Both the position numbers and the translations under genes were made by a program. The notes beneath the pieces are model-generated. The model ran no database searches, had not been told where the DNA came from, and saw nothing but the letters and a program-made list of their open reading frames with translations. A stretch of 64,000 nt of DNA from Tamarix chinensis (Eukaryota; Streptophyta; Magnoliopsida; Caryophyllales; Tamaricaceae), in assembly GCA_030549775.1 (NCBI GenBank), contig CM060173.1, positions 62,245,367 to 62,309,366 of the forward strand, read 5' to 3'. Shown here one piece after another: positions 1 through 12,180 of this stretch (the first letter of the stretch is position 1; the number at the start of each line of letters is the position of its first letter).

Positions 1-732
1 GGTATTTCACATACATAAAGTCAATTAAGTATAATCTTACTTGAACTTATGCAATCAAAACTAAAGAAAAGGAAATGAAAGCTTGGTTAGCTCTTTAAAA
101 TTTTGACCTCAACCTAACAAAAATTCAAGACAGAACATATGATTAAACACATAGAATCATGATAAATAGAAGAGAAAATAAAGGAAAGGAGAAGGAATAA
201 ACCAAAACTAGTTGATGTTGCCTAAATGAAAGCTTCCAAGGTCTTTAATCGTGGGAGTTGGATTGTGTATAAAGCAGAGAATGAAGAGATCAAGGTGGAA
301 TTAGTTTACTTGGAGAAAATAATAGGAAATCAAACGAAAAATTACGTAGGTAGAAGGATAACAAGTAAGGATGGAATTATGAGATTAATCATGTAAGTTA
401 TGATAATTTAGCTCAGTAATGAGATGGGTTCCACTTGGATCTAAGGTTGTGATGCAAGTTAATGTAAATGTGGGTCAAAGGAATGGAGGAGACGGTGGAA
501 ACAATTGGATAATGAGGGAATCTCAGGGAGACACTACAAGTGGGTTATATATATATATATATATATATAGAAAGAGTATCATGTACAAACTTTTTTTACT
601 GTACAAATGTAGGAATAATTTGTACCCGTTGGATGAAGAATATACGAACCATTGGATCTAATACATAGCTACCGTGAGGCCCATTACTCAACTTCCTTTC
701 TCCCATTTGTCTGGTTCATTTCGTGTCATTCC
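1..732. other. Left edge: no gene seen, short TA microsatellite
   Basis: AT-rich DNA with no recognisable coding domain. A (TA)n run lies at about 546-568. The open frame across it has no domain and looks like chance. The stretch ends where the Tekay LTR begins at 733. Confidence 0.5.
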
Positions 733-1224
733 TGTAACACCCCCAAATTTACTACTGAAGAATTTCGTTTAATTAAAAGGGTTTAGCGGAAGCGAAAAGA
801 TAAAATCGTAAACTCAGGGGCATTACCGCCACACTTAGTACCAGATCGGTTCACTCCTACCGTTTCAGTACTAAGTGCTAAGGCTAATAAAGTTAACATT
901 AAACATGAATCATTAATAAAACACAAGTCATACAGAAATCAGAGTGTGATTTAGGATTACAAACCAAAGAGTACGTGACTAGAGTTTTTTAAAACATAAA
1001 GCATAGTACAAAAAACACAACTAAAATATGATAATACAAGGTCCAGTAAAAGAAACAGAGTTCGGCCGAGTCGCTCTCAATCCCCAAGTTAGGTTTAGGC
1101 TCAACGCTCAGCCCCACCTGATGCCTCGTAGGCGTTGAGGGCATCGAAGACATCATCCCCTACCTACACAAGCTCAGATGGGTCTTCTACTCACGGGAAT
1201 GAGCAGCACCCATGAAACGGGTGA

Positions 1225-1243
1225 TCAGTACGCTATGTACTGA
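1225..1243 (-). other. LTR inverted repeat TCAGTAC...GTACTGA
   Basis: Perfect 7-bp arms TCAGTAC and GTACTGA are separated by 5 bases. The sense strand reads TTACTCAGTAC just before it. Similar elements occur at the same relative place in the LTRs at 58374-58394, 62686-62703 and 38299-38314. It lies downstream of the tandem array in the LTR sense direction, so it may sit near the transcript start or 3' end; that role is inference. Confidence 0.65.
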
Positions 1244-1440
1244 GTAAGGTAACAGATGCGCTAAGGCCAAACATACAAAACATACAACATAGCATACATG
1301 GCAACATTCACATAAATCGCATGTAGTAATCTAGATAATGAAGGCCGACTATGGTCCAATTAGACTTATTTTCTTTTGAATCTATGTTAAACGTAGTCGT
1401 TTCACACCATAATCTTTATTAATCCATGCGAGTGTGGGAA

Positions 1441-2010
1441 CCCCACTATTATAGCCGGTGGATCGGTCACTTATAGGGAAGAACACACCTAACCACTATT
1501 ATATGCCGGTGGATCGGTCTCCAGGGCAGAACGCTCTTGGCCACTATTATGCCGGTGGATCAGTCTGGCCCCGACTCTCATGGTGTTTCAATATAAGTAT
1601 ATAGTAGCTTTCCCTTAATTCATTGGCAACATAATGTTTGGTTTGTTGAGCTTGGGATCCCCCACTATTGTAGCCGGTGGATCGGTCACTTATAAGGCAG
1701 AACGCACCTAACCACTATTATATGCCGGTGGATCGGTCTCCAGAGCACCCCGGCACCTGGCCACTATTATGCCGGTGGATCGGTCTGGCCCCGACTCTCA
1801 TGGTGTTTCACTGTAAGTATATAGTAGCTTTCCCTTGATTCATTGGCAACATAATATTTGGTTTGTTGAGCTTAGGATCCCCCACTATTGTAGCCGGTGG
1901 ATCGGTCAAGGCAGAACGCACCTAACCATTATTATATGCGGTGGATCGGTCTCCAGGGCACCCCGGCACCTGGCCACTATTACGCCAGTGGATCGGTCTG
2001 GGCTCGGCTC
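1441..2010 (-). repeat. 220-bp higher-order tandem repeat inside the Tekay LTR
   Basis: Units start with CCCACTATT at 1441, 1661 and 1881, an exact 220-bp spacing twice. Each unit has three sub-repeats of about 50 bp built on CCACTATT...GCCGGTGGATCGGTC, so the GGTGGATC core occurs nine times. A spacer of about 90 bp with GGTGTTTCA and CATTGGCAACATAAT separates the triplets. Each sub-repeat has CCAC/GTGG arms that could form a 4-bp hairpin. Confidence 0.9.
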
Positions 2011-3329
2011 AATAATCTTACTCTTTAAGTGATTAGTATCTTATTCGTGTATTATTAGATAAAGCTTTTCACCCTTGACATGCATGTCAACTACCTTCTA
2101 CTTCTATCCTCCCCAGGGGGCCCATCCCATATCTTGAGACTCCTGCGCCCCTTATCACTCCCCAACATCCATTTCCCTTTACACTTACCCTTTAATGAAA
2201 AACCCAACTCCTACGAGTGTGGGTTGGGCCCAACACCTTATGACATCAACTCCACCTATTATCACCCCCTAGGGTTTTCCCTTGAAAACCTTAATTGGAC
2301 CTGTGTGGCCCAACTTCCTCTCACTTATACTACCATTACTTCATTCATTGCCCCACATCTCACCTCAATTAGGTCCAATCCCAAAACCTATCACTTTACC
2401 TCTCAAATTCGCAAGTGACCGGAAAAACCCTAGTTGGCCACTTCAAACCCTAGTACCTTTCTTCTCCCACAAGTAACCTCTCTCTTTTCACCCAAAATCT
2501 CTTCTCTCCCATGGAACCCATACACACCCCTTATAAAATAAATTCCCATTCTTAACCCATACTCCACTCTCTCTTAATCATTTTTACTTCCACAATTTCT
2601 AGATTATTACTTCCTCCCAAAACCCTAATCGGGTCCCTTATACACCCTTACACCGACCTACGTACTATTTTTCATCCCAAGTCTCCAATCACTCCACAAC
2701 TCTTCCCCTTAGCTTATTTATACCCTAAATCAACTTTTCTCACGTGAAGATCACCCCCATACAAGTTTTATCAACCCCATGCAAACACCTAAAGTCCCCA
2801 TGCAAATTTTAAGATTCCCATGTATGGTTCCCATCTCTCATTCATTTTGGTCATTCCTTCCTCTTTAATTTCCTCTCATGGATCATGAGGTATTTTGGTC
2901 AACCTCATATCCCCTTTAATGAACTCACTTCCCATTTCTTTTCTTTTTTTTGTCCTTTCATTCACATATCATATTATCAATTGTTCTAGCATGCATGTCC
3001 TAGAGGGCCATATCATATCACACAATAACACCATATATACATGTCATACTCATGTCATAAGAAACACATACAAACATACCTCAATTCCAAGCTGCGCTAC
3101 ACATAAGACAAGTTAAGGGCAATCATACGATACACAACATAGCATGATATATAAAGCATCCAAGGCATACAAGTCACATAACACACATAGGCCTTAGCTA
3201 CATCCTTACCTAAAGTGACGCCGAACTTGGAGCATGCTCCTACGACTCCTTAGGGTTTTGGCTCGACTCACCTATAAGACGGAAAATACTATGGATTAGT
3301 TTCTCTCCTATCAAAAGTACCATTACTCC

Positions 3330-3929
3330 TTATTTTAGTATAAGATTAGGAATATTATTATTATTATTAAAGGGAGTATTATACGTGAAAACTAGAGTTT
3401 TTATCTTTGCGTTAGCTTACTAGATATTACTAGTCAAAATATGTTTATGTTAATATTTATTACTATACTTACATTATTAAACCTAATAGCTTTATTCTTC
3501 TAATAATAGCACTAATACTAGTTATAGCAAAATAGTGACAATAATAATAATAGTAATGTTAATGCTTATAATGATAGAAACCCTAGCATTTTTAATGATA
3601 AGTCTAATAATAGTATTAGAGTTAAAATAATAGTATAGTAATTGCAATACCAACAAAGTACAAATATTCCTAAAGATAATAATGATAAAAGTTATATTTT
3701 GAATAATGATAATATAAGGGTTCAAATGTTTTTGTCACAATAATAGTAATAAAATAATAACAATAATAATAGTAATAACTAATAATGATACCATAGTCAC
3801 AATGTTAGTGCTAAAGGCATTGGGAATAATATATTAATGATATTCTAATATTAAATAATAAAATATTAAGGCTTAAGTATTCTTACTCTTTAATGACACA
3901 ACGATAATACTCCAACTTCAGTTTAAATA

Positions 3930-3983
<54 letters not shown>

Positions 3984-4070
3984 GAGATAACTATATTAAT
4001 ACTAAAGTTGTGAATAATAATAAGAATGATAGTAGTATTAATAGTAGTAATGGAAATAATGATGATGATG

Positions 4071-4150
<80 letters not shown>

Positions 4151-4370
4151 AACCATTTTAATATTAAAGTTGTAGCCTTTTAAATAGTTTAACCTAGTTA
4201 TAAGTATTTTCTGAAATTAAGTTAGGAAATAAGGGGGATACATAATAATAATATTAGTAATGGTAATAATAACAATAATAATCACGATAATAAAACACTA
4301 ATAATAATAATAGTAATATTAAGGATAATACTAGTAATATTAAATAAAATTATTAACACTTATAGAAAAT
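3330..4370. repeat. AT-rich trinucleotide microsatellite zone in the LTR
   Basis: Runs of (TAA)n at about 3939-3984, (AAT)n at about 4070-4110 and (GAT)n at about 4111-4150, within a longer region of degenerate AAT/TAG triplets. The polyisoleucine frame here is a reading of the microsatellite, not a protein. Confidence 0.9.
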
Positions 4371-5862
4371 AGTTTAGGGGCTGGGGAAGTTGGAGCACCA
4401 CCTTAGGTTAGTAGTGGAACCGGCGGCGGTGGAGGAGGAAGAGAGGGGAAAGATGGATATGTAGGCTAAGAGGGGGGAAGTGGAGGGGTGTTTGAGGTGG
4501 AGGAAGGTGCAGCAGGTGAAGAGGGGTGGAATGAAGGTGATGGTGTAGCTGGGAGTGGCGGCGCACGATGGTTGGCGCGGCGGCCGAAGGTGGTGGAAGG
4601 ATGTGGAAGATGGAGAAAGTAGAAGGAGAGGGAGGCAGGGGGAGATGAAGGTGTGGGAAGGTAGGGGAAGGTTCCCTGGGTGTTTTGGAGGGTGGAGGAG
4701 GTGCTGGTTGCAGCGAGGGTGGCGGTAGAAGGTGGCGCGAGGGGCAGCGAGGGGTTGGAGTGGCTGCTCGGGTGGGTGACTTTGCACGGCCGGGGCGGCA
4801 CATGCAGGGCGAGATAGAGGGTGATGGTGGCTTGGTTTTGTAGAGGGAAGTGCGGGGTGGTTTTGGTGGGCAGCGTTTGTTGCGGCAGTCGTCAGCGGCG
4901 CGGAATAAGAATCTGTTTGGGCGGCAGCGAGAAGCAAAGTTTATGGGCTTGCGAAAGAGGGAGCTCGACTATGGCTGCCCCAGGACTGTATTTATAGGCT
5001 AATTGAGGGGGAAAACGACAAAGGGAGAAGAAGATAATCGGGGGTAGGTGAGGCAGGTCGCCGACCAGCGGTGGCAGGCGGCACATGCCCTGCGAATTGT
5101 AGGGTACGTTTAGCTCGGTGTGGGGAAAAGGAAAGGGTGGCAACACGTGTGAGGAGGGAGGACAAGTAGGCTGGGTCGAAAATGGAAAGGAAAACGAGCT
5201 GGGTGGCAGGGGAGGACATCCGGACGGAGCAGGTGGCCATCGGCAGGGGCAGGACTGCAGGTCGGGGGTTGCAGTCCGCGTGAGGAAGAAGAAGATCGGG
5301 CGGGGTGGATCGGGCGGTCCAGGGAAAGAAAGAAAAGAGGGAAAAGGCGGTCCGGCCGGGCAGAACAAACGAGGGAGGGTGGACGACGCGCCTGGGCTGT
5401 GCGAGACGGGCCAGGGGGAGTTTGGGTCGCGGATGGCCCAATCGGGGAGGAGAGGGGAAAATAAGGAGAGGAGAAAAAGGAAAAAGGAAAAGAAAGGAGG
5501 AAAGGAAAAAATAAAAGAAAAAGGGAAAAGGAAAAAGAAAAAGGTAAAATGGTTGGGTAGGGGGTATTTGGTCTTTATTTATTTATATAATTAAGTTATA
5601 TATTTAAATTTAATAATAATTATTTTAAGAAAAATAATTAAATCCATTTTTAGATTAATTAGGATATTTTGGGTAAGTTTTCATTACTTTTATGTTAGTT
5701 AGTAAAAAGTCCAAATTTTCCCTAAATAATTCCTTTATTATTTTCTCCTTGTTTTTCCTTTATTAATTCCACTTAGTTTTTAATAAAATAATTTATTTAC
5801 TTAATTCCTCTAATAAATCCCTATTTTGCCAAATTTCTAAATTAGGGTTTGGGGGTATTTCA

Positions 5863-5890
5863 TCACTACCCCCTTAAAGAAAGACTTCGT
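5863..5890 (-). other. Polypurine tract of the Tekay element
   Basis: On the minus strand TTTCTTTAAGGGGG lies directly before the LTR start. The upstream sequence GAGGACGAAGTC is typical of Tekay elements just before the 3' LTR. A second CCCCCTTAAAGAAA copy lies at about 5978-5992, so the tract seems duplicated about 110 bp upstream. Confidence 0.7.
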
Positions 5891-6034
5891 CCTCAAAGTC
5901 ACTTGCAACTCTCATAGGGTTAAGGATAGGATGCTCTAAGCGGATAGGGACACAACTATTCTAAGTAACTATACAACTACCCCCTTAAAGAAAAATCTGT
6001 TAGGGATGGTCGTACCTGCAGCGAAGAGTTCCGG

Positions 6035-8670
6035 TTATACTTCGCGCATGTCCTTCTCTGATTCCCAGGTGGCTTCTTCCGCTCCGTGTCTACTCCATAG
6101 GACCTTGACAAGAGCAACTGCACTTGTGCGGGTCCTCCACAGCTTGGTATCGAGGATCCACACTGGCCACTCTTCGTAGCTCAAGGAGTCGTCCAATTCT
6201 ATCTCATCTAGACGGATCACATAGGATGGATCAGCAATGTACTTCCGCAACTGTGAGACATGGAACACATTATGAACTCGTGTCAACTCTGGAGGGAGAG
6301 CTAATCGATAGGCAACCTCACCTACCCGCTCCAGGATCTCAAAGGGGCCGATGTACCTCGGGCTCAGCTTCCCCTTTCTGCCAAACCTCTGAATGCCATT
6401 CGTGGGGGAGACCCTCAACAATACCTTTTCCCCTAGTTCAAAGTCACCCTCTCGGCGTTTTTGATCTGCATAACTCTTCTGTCTACTCTGTGCTATCCTC
6501 ATTCGGTTCTGAATCTGCCGAACCTGCTTAGTCATCTCGTCGATCAGCTCAGGTCCCAACACTATTGTTTCGCTGATGTCACTCCAACACAAGGGGGTCC
6601 GACACTTCCGCCCATACAAAGCTTCAAAGGGAGCCATCCCAATACTGGCATGGTAGCTGTTGTTGTACGAGAACTCTATCAGGTGCAGGCGTTCCTCCCA
6701 ACTACCCTAAAAATCCAGCACACAGGCCCTTAGCATATCCTCTAGGGTCTGTATAGTCCGCTCCATCTACCCATCATTGGCAGGATGGAAAGTTGTGCTC
6801 ATCTTCAACCATGTCCCTAGGACCTCCTGTAGCTTTTCCTAGAAATGGGAGACGAACCTCGAATCCATGTCTGACACAATGTCTGTCGGGACCCCGTGAC
6901 AGCTGACCACAAACTTCATATAGGCCCTCGCTAGCTGATCCATACTCCATGTGGATTTCATTGGAATGAACACGGCCGACTTGGTCAATATGTCCACAAC
7001 AACCCAGATGGTGTCACAACCGCTCCTAGTCCTTGGTAACCCACTGACGAAATCCATAGAGATGGAGTCCCACTTCCATCTTGGTATCTCTAAGGGCTGA
7101 AGTAGTCCCACCGGCCTCCGGTGTTCGATCTTAACCTTTTGACACAACAGACATCGAGACACAAACTCGGCAACTTCCCGCTTCATGCGGGGCCACCAGT
7201 AGATCTTCCTCAGATCCTTGTACAATTTATCTCCCCCAGGATGGACTAAATAAGGGGCCTGATGTCCTTCCTCCATGATACGACGTTTCAGATCTGAACA
7301 TTTATGTAGTACACGCCATCGACCCTTGAACCGAAGGCTGCCATCCGCATGAATGCTAAACCCTTCTGCACAGCCTTCCTATATCTTTCGTCGAATCCTA
7401 TCAAGCTTACCATCTCCGCTCTGACTAGTCTGGATCTCTTCAAAAATGGTAGGGGTGAGTGTCAAGGCGCTCATGCGGGCCTCAAGGTCCCCTTGTGGAA
7501 TCAGCTCAACCTCCAATTCCGACAGCTCACCTATGACCCTATCAGCAACCACATAGGATAATACAGCATGAGAGGTCTTCCTACTCAAAGCATCCGCCAC
7601 TACATTGGCCTTACCCTCGTGGTAGGTCAACTCAATGTTGTAGTCTTTCACAAGCTCTAGCTACCTCCTTTGTCTCATGTTAAGCTCCTTCTGGGTGAAA
7701 ATGTACTTGAGGCTCTTATAGTTTGTGAAGAATCTGCACTTCACCCCATACAAGTAGTGCCTCCAAATCTTCAAGGCAAAAACCACCGCAGCTAACTCTA
7801 GGTCATGGGTAGGATAGTTCTGCTCATGCTGCTTCAGCTGACGAGAGGCATACGCGACCACCTTACCCTTCTGCATTAACACACACCCAAGCCCATGCTT
7901 AGAGGCGTCACTGAATACCTTGAACTCTTCGGACCCCTCGAGTAGGGTTAACACCGGTGCGGTGGTCAACCTCCTCTTCAACTCCTGGAAGGCTCCCTCA
8001 CATGTCTCGTCCCACTAGAATCTAGTAGTCTTCTTCAATAGATTGGTTAATGGTCGAGCAGTCCGCGAGAAATTCTGTACAAACCTCCTATAATACCCCG
8101 CCAATCCTAAAAAACTTCGAACCTCGGATATTTTCGTAGGGGACTTCCAATCCGTGATGGCCAAAACCTTGGCAGGGTCCACTGCCACTCCTCTTGCTAA
8201 TACTATATGTCCCAAGAAGGCCACCTCTTGGAGCTAAAATCCGCACTTTGATAACTTAGCATATAGGCGGTGCTCCCTCAAAAGACTCAAAATAGTGCGG
8301 AGATGCTGCTCGTGCTCCTTGTTCCCTCGAGAGTACACCAAGATGTCATCAATGAACATCACGACAAATTGGTCGAGGAATGGCCTGAATATCCTCGTCA
8401 TTAGATCCATGAAGACCGCAGGCGCATTCGTGAGCCCAAATGGCATCATCGTAAACTCGTAGTGCCCATATCGAGTCTGAAAGGCGATCTTCATAATATC
8501 GACATACACAATCCTCAAATGGTGGTACCCAAACCTCAGATCAATCTTAGAGAATACTGTGGCACCCTTCAACTGGTCAAAGAGATCATCAATCCTCGGG
8601 AGCGGATACCAGTTCTTCACCGTCAATTGGTTCCGACCTCGGTAGTTGATGTAAACCCCCTCCCATGTTT
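6035..8670 (-). pseudogene. Tekay chromovirus pol remains (RT, RNase H, integrase, chromodomain)
   Basis: Read from 8670 down, blocks follow the Ty3/gypsy order. Reverse transcriptase (8626-8234) has the MPFGLTNAP and FIDDILVYS motifs. The RT thumb follows (8224-8015, [12 protein letters not shown]), then RNase H (7981-7661, [13 protein letters not shown]) and its connection with ADALSR (7651-7379). Integrase (7276-6839) has the zinc region CLLCQKVK and the catalytic core, and the C-terminal block (6637-6035) ends in a chromodomain. All six blocks are in the same minus frame. The breaks at 8234, 8015, 7661, 7379 and 6839 are all TAG. A short stretch near 6640-6730 looks out of register. Gag, protease, the start of RT and the 5' LTR are missing. 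The chromodomain and the TYEEWPV-like tail place it with Tekay/Del. Confidence 0.9.
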
Positions 8671-8679
8671 CATCTCCTT

Positions 8680-10069
8680 ACCTCAATTTCAGCCCAAACT
8701 TCTCCAAACACCTACATGTAACATTTCAAGCTAGTTTACAAACACAAATACAAATCATGATCTCACAATATCTACCTTTACATATTATTTTTGACAACTA
8801 GCAACCGGAATGCAAAAGATCATTACAGACCTTCCAGCAAGTAATGGTTCAGTTAGTGCATATATACTATATCAATTTTAGAAGCAACTCCTTGCATCAT
8901 CCTAACTTCCCGAGCTAACATTACAAGCCAAACAATATCATAATCTCCATTCATACCAAACATTCTATCTCAAAACCTCTAAGGCACATCTTTAGCACAC
9001 TAGTGCAGCTCTAATGATTAAGATCACCACCAAAATCAAAGTAACCTATCAATGGAATAGTTAACAACTCATTCTATATATAAGTTGATGTTGTACACAC
9101 CAAGTACCTTAGAATCTACACCGCACCTATCCAAGGTGTCCCCATAGGACTTACCATACACATGCTCACAAAACTCATGACTTGAGCAATACTAGGGAAA
9201 ATAGTAACCATAATGTACATCAAGCACCTCACAACTATAGAGTGTGTAATAATAGGGAAGCAAGCCACCACAATATCTTTGAATTTATGCACATCTAAAT
9301 TCTTCAACTTACTCATCTAAGACATATTTTTTGATGCAACAAGCAAATTATTAACACACAACAAAAGATGCTGAAATGGGTGGAGTATGGAGGTGGGTAA
9401 AGGTGGTGGCATGGATGATTATTTGGAGTCATATTTGGAGCCATATTTGAGTTGTTTGTATGTGGAAGTTTGGGGAAGCCATGCAGCAGCTATATAGAGC
9501 CATGTTTACATAGAGTGGTGGAGGTTGCATGGCTTGCATGAATGCTAGATAATCTAGTTATTTATTGATCCAAATGAGAAGAGTTTTGAAGTCTTTAATT
9601 TTGAAAAAGTTAATAAGTAGATTATCATTGGTTTGGAAAGATTGGGATACTCCAGCATCAATATCACACCTGAATTTAATGTCATACTAGCCTTTGAGTC
9701 TGGGTATTGATTATACGTTCGTATATGATGGTTTAAAAATTTTCATAGAAAACAATAATGACTAGTAACATAATTCAACTACAAATAACTCTATAAGTAT
9801 TTAAATATTTAATAATTGATTTATATTCACCATTGAAATATATAAATACAAGTAGTAAAATATTAACTTTGTTTTATAACATAATCTTGGTAATGAGACA
9901 TTATTTTTACATTAACATATTAAATTATTAATGCTAAATTATATAATTATTTATAAATATATTTAGTTTAAATAAAAAAACTGGACTCAACTACTTTTTT
10001 TCAATATTTAGGTTTTTATGTAATATTTTTATCATCACTTTATTTGCCTCCTTAATATTTTGTATTTTT
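8680..10069. other. No gene seen between the Tekay break and the LINE
   Basis: AT-rich sequence that resembles neither retroelement. The short open frames have no domain. It ends at the left target-site copy of the LINE. It may be host DNA or an unrecognised repeat. Confidence 0.4.
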
Positions 10070-10070
10070 A

Positions 10071-10082
10071 AGTGACGTACTG
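10071..10082 (+). repeat. Left target-site duplication of the LINE
   Basis: AGTGACGTACTG at 10071-10082 is repeated exactly at 15887-15898, directly after the LINE poly-A tail. Its outer edge can shift by a base because of the adjoining A run. Confidence 0.9.
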
Positions 10083-10184
10083 AGTTGTCAATGTTAATTA
10101 ATGGAATTTTAGAATTTAAAAGCTGAAAGAAACAACTATCGATCGAAGCAGTAGATAGGATATTCTGTACATCCTGTTGAGAGC

Positions 10185-12149
10185 ATGTCTCTCCCCCATG
10201 CAGGCACCTTTGTGCATGCAAACAAAGCTTCTTCATCAGCCAATCCTTTCCCCATTTCTACATCCAGGAACACCAGTAGTGCACCCCACCACATATTTCG
10301 CACATGTCTAGATGGAAGTAGGAGGGCTTCTATTCCTCAAAAGGGGATGGCTCGTCATATGTTTAGCAACACCTTGAGATGTCCAGATAGGCACTTGTTT
10401 TTTGTGTTTGTTGACAACATTGGTGGGGATGTCAGGAGAGGGGAATTGCAAGAGGTGTTTGAAGTGGCTGGGAAGGCGGAGGATGTTTATATCAGCAAGA
10501 AGATTAGGCAGGGGACAAAAGCCCTGTTCGGGTTTGTGCGGTTTGGGACTGAAAGAGGGGCGATGGTGAGTCATGCCTCGGCGGGGAGGAGTGGGGAGAT
10601 GAGCAGGGTTGGCTTCTCAAAATGGAATGATTCTTGGAAAGATGACAGGTCCTATGAGGCCGTTACTATAGGGAAAGGTGACAAGAGGATTATTCAGATG
10701 TAGGTTGACAAGGAGGAAGTCGAGTGGTTGGAGCGGAGCATTGTTGTGGAAACTAAGCAGCCCATGATGCCGGACCTTGTAATCCAACGATTGATGGCCT
10801 CTTGGAGTACCCTTTGTAAGGTAAGAGACCTTGGTCGCTTTAAACTCATTCTCACTTTTGAATATGTGGAAGCTTCCCTTGCTGAGATGGAGGAGGACAA
10901 TCTTCTTCGGGAAACCTTCAAAGTGGTAAGGAAGTGGAAGATGGAGGATTCTTGCTGCGTGAGAAGAACTTGGGTAGAAATTCGAGGGCTCCCGGTTGTG
11001 GCATGAAAGGAAGTGGTTGTGAGGCAAATATTGCTCCCGTAGGGTTGGTGGGTCTGTTGGGAAGAGGGCAAGGACTTTGGTGAATCTATGGAGGCTACCA
11101 GGGTGCTTGTGGACACACCAATAATGGAGGAGATCAAGGAACAACTAGAGTTAAATGTTAACGGTAAGAAGGTAATGTTGCAGGTGCAGGAGGTTGGGCA
11201 AGGGTATACACCTTAGCAGAAGACGGTGGATCGCAAGAGCCCCTACTGGCCTTGCCTATCGGAATCCAACGAGGAAGAGGAAAGGTCAGGGGAGGAGTCT
11301 ATGCACAGGGGAGCTTGCAAGGGAGGTGAAGAGTCGCGCATATTTTCGATGCGGGTGATGCATCCGAGGGAGGAGGAGGCGCCGATTGGAGTTTAGTTGG
11401 TCTCTAGAAATGAGGAAGATGGATCGGCAGTATGGGGAAGGGAGAAGTGCACTCAGTGGGGTGAGGAGGAATTATTGCAAGTAGTATATGGCAATGGATC
11501 AGGGAAGGAAGGAGTTATATGCAGGCCTTAGGAAATGGAAGTGTGGCTGCTGCATATGCATAAGAGTAGGGTGGGAGGTGGATGGGAGGAAGCCGACAGC
11601 TAGATAAGTAAAATTGACAGGGTAGGAGAGTGGATTGGGCGCTGTGCTGACAGGGAAAAAGTGGTGAGGTGTGAGTTGCTGGCGTTCGCTCGTGCGGAAG
11701 CTGGCTTTTCTAGGGAGGAGTCTGCCGGATCTATAGCAACTGTTTTTGTTGGGGTCAATCACAACCTAGAAGAAGAAAGGCAGATGGTTGAAAGGTGAAA
11801 AATGGGGGAAGGATCGAGGGGGAGAGAGGGTGGGTTTGGAAAAGGAAGTGGTGGGAAGGGAGACAAGGACGAGGACAGGAGAGTGGAAGGCTCAATATTT
11901 AGCATTAGCAGTCCTCCACCCGGGTTTGGAAGGAAGGATCTTGATGTAGAATCGAAAGGACAAGGTAGAGAGGCTCGGATGGGAGGAAAGGGAGTCAAAG
12001 GGGGAGAGGTGGATGAAGAGGGGTTGGTTGAAGCTATTGAATGTTGGAATTTTGGGAAGGAAATTTGTCTCTCTTCCAAAGAAGAGAAGAAGTATGTGGA
12101 AAAATTGATTATTCTCAGAAGGAGTCAAAGAAAGATTAGGAAGATGTAG
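10185..12149 (+). pseudogene. LINE ORF1 (RRM-containing RNA-binding protein), broken
   Basis: ORF1 of plant L1 elements makes an RNA-binding protein that packages the element RNA. An RRM-like fold is visible near residues 65-130, with HLFFVFVDNI as RNP2-like strand and TKALFGFVRF as RNP1-like strand. A DUF4283-like part follows (about 10728-11006) and then a polar tail. The whole length stays in one frame, from the ATG at 10185 to the stop ending at 12149. It is interrupted by in-frame stops, for example TAG at 10701, TGA at 11004 and TAG at 11040, with more after 11200. Nearly all are TAG or TGA. ORF2 begins 31 bases later in another frame. Confidence 0.85.
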
Positions 12150-12180
12150 AGGTAAGATCAGAGGAGAAAAGGGGTTCTAG

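Larger units (their letters stand above)
733..5862 (-). repeat. Tekay-type LTR (3' LTR of the element at 733-8670)
   Basis: On the minus strand the LTR opens with TGAAATACCCCC at 5862, just after a polypurine tract, and closes with GGGGGTGTTACA at 733; the Tekay consensus pair is TGTAACACCCC...GGGGTGTTACA. At about 5.1 kb it is long, as Tekay LTRs often are. In sense order it holds a pyrimidine/GC-rich block (about 5550-4400), a trinucleotide microsatellite zone (about 4370-3330), a 220-bp tandem array (2010-1441), an inverted repeat (1243-1225) and a conserved terminal zone. No second LTR is present because the element is truncated near 8670. The proline-rich frames of the GC-rich block are composition artefacts. 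Confidence 0.8.

Noticed and set aside
1441..2010. CRISPR-like regular repeats
   Set aside because: This is a plant LTR, the spacers are themselves repeated, and no cas genes exist here. It is a higher-order tandem repeat.
3923..4156. Polyisoleucine frame
   Set aside because: Translation of trinucleotide microsatellites.
4374..5441. Several proline- and serine-rich minus-strand frames, and a basic plus-strand frame at 5118-5594
   Set aside because: They all fall in the GC-skewed, purine/pyrimidine-rich block of the Tekay LTR. Composition alone keeps the frames open on both strands.
9116..9316. Possible small gene on the minus strand
   Set aside because: 66 codons, no domain, no upstream context, in DNA of the same composition.
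10617..11144. Minus-strand frames of 147-175 codons
   Set aside because: Shadows of LINE ORF1 on the plus strand.
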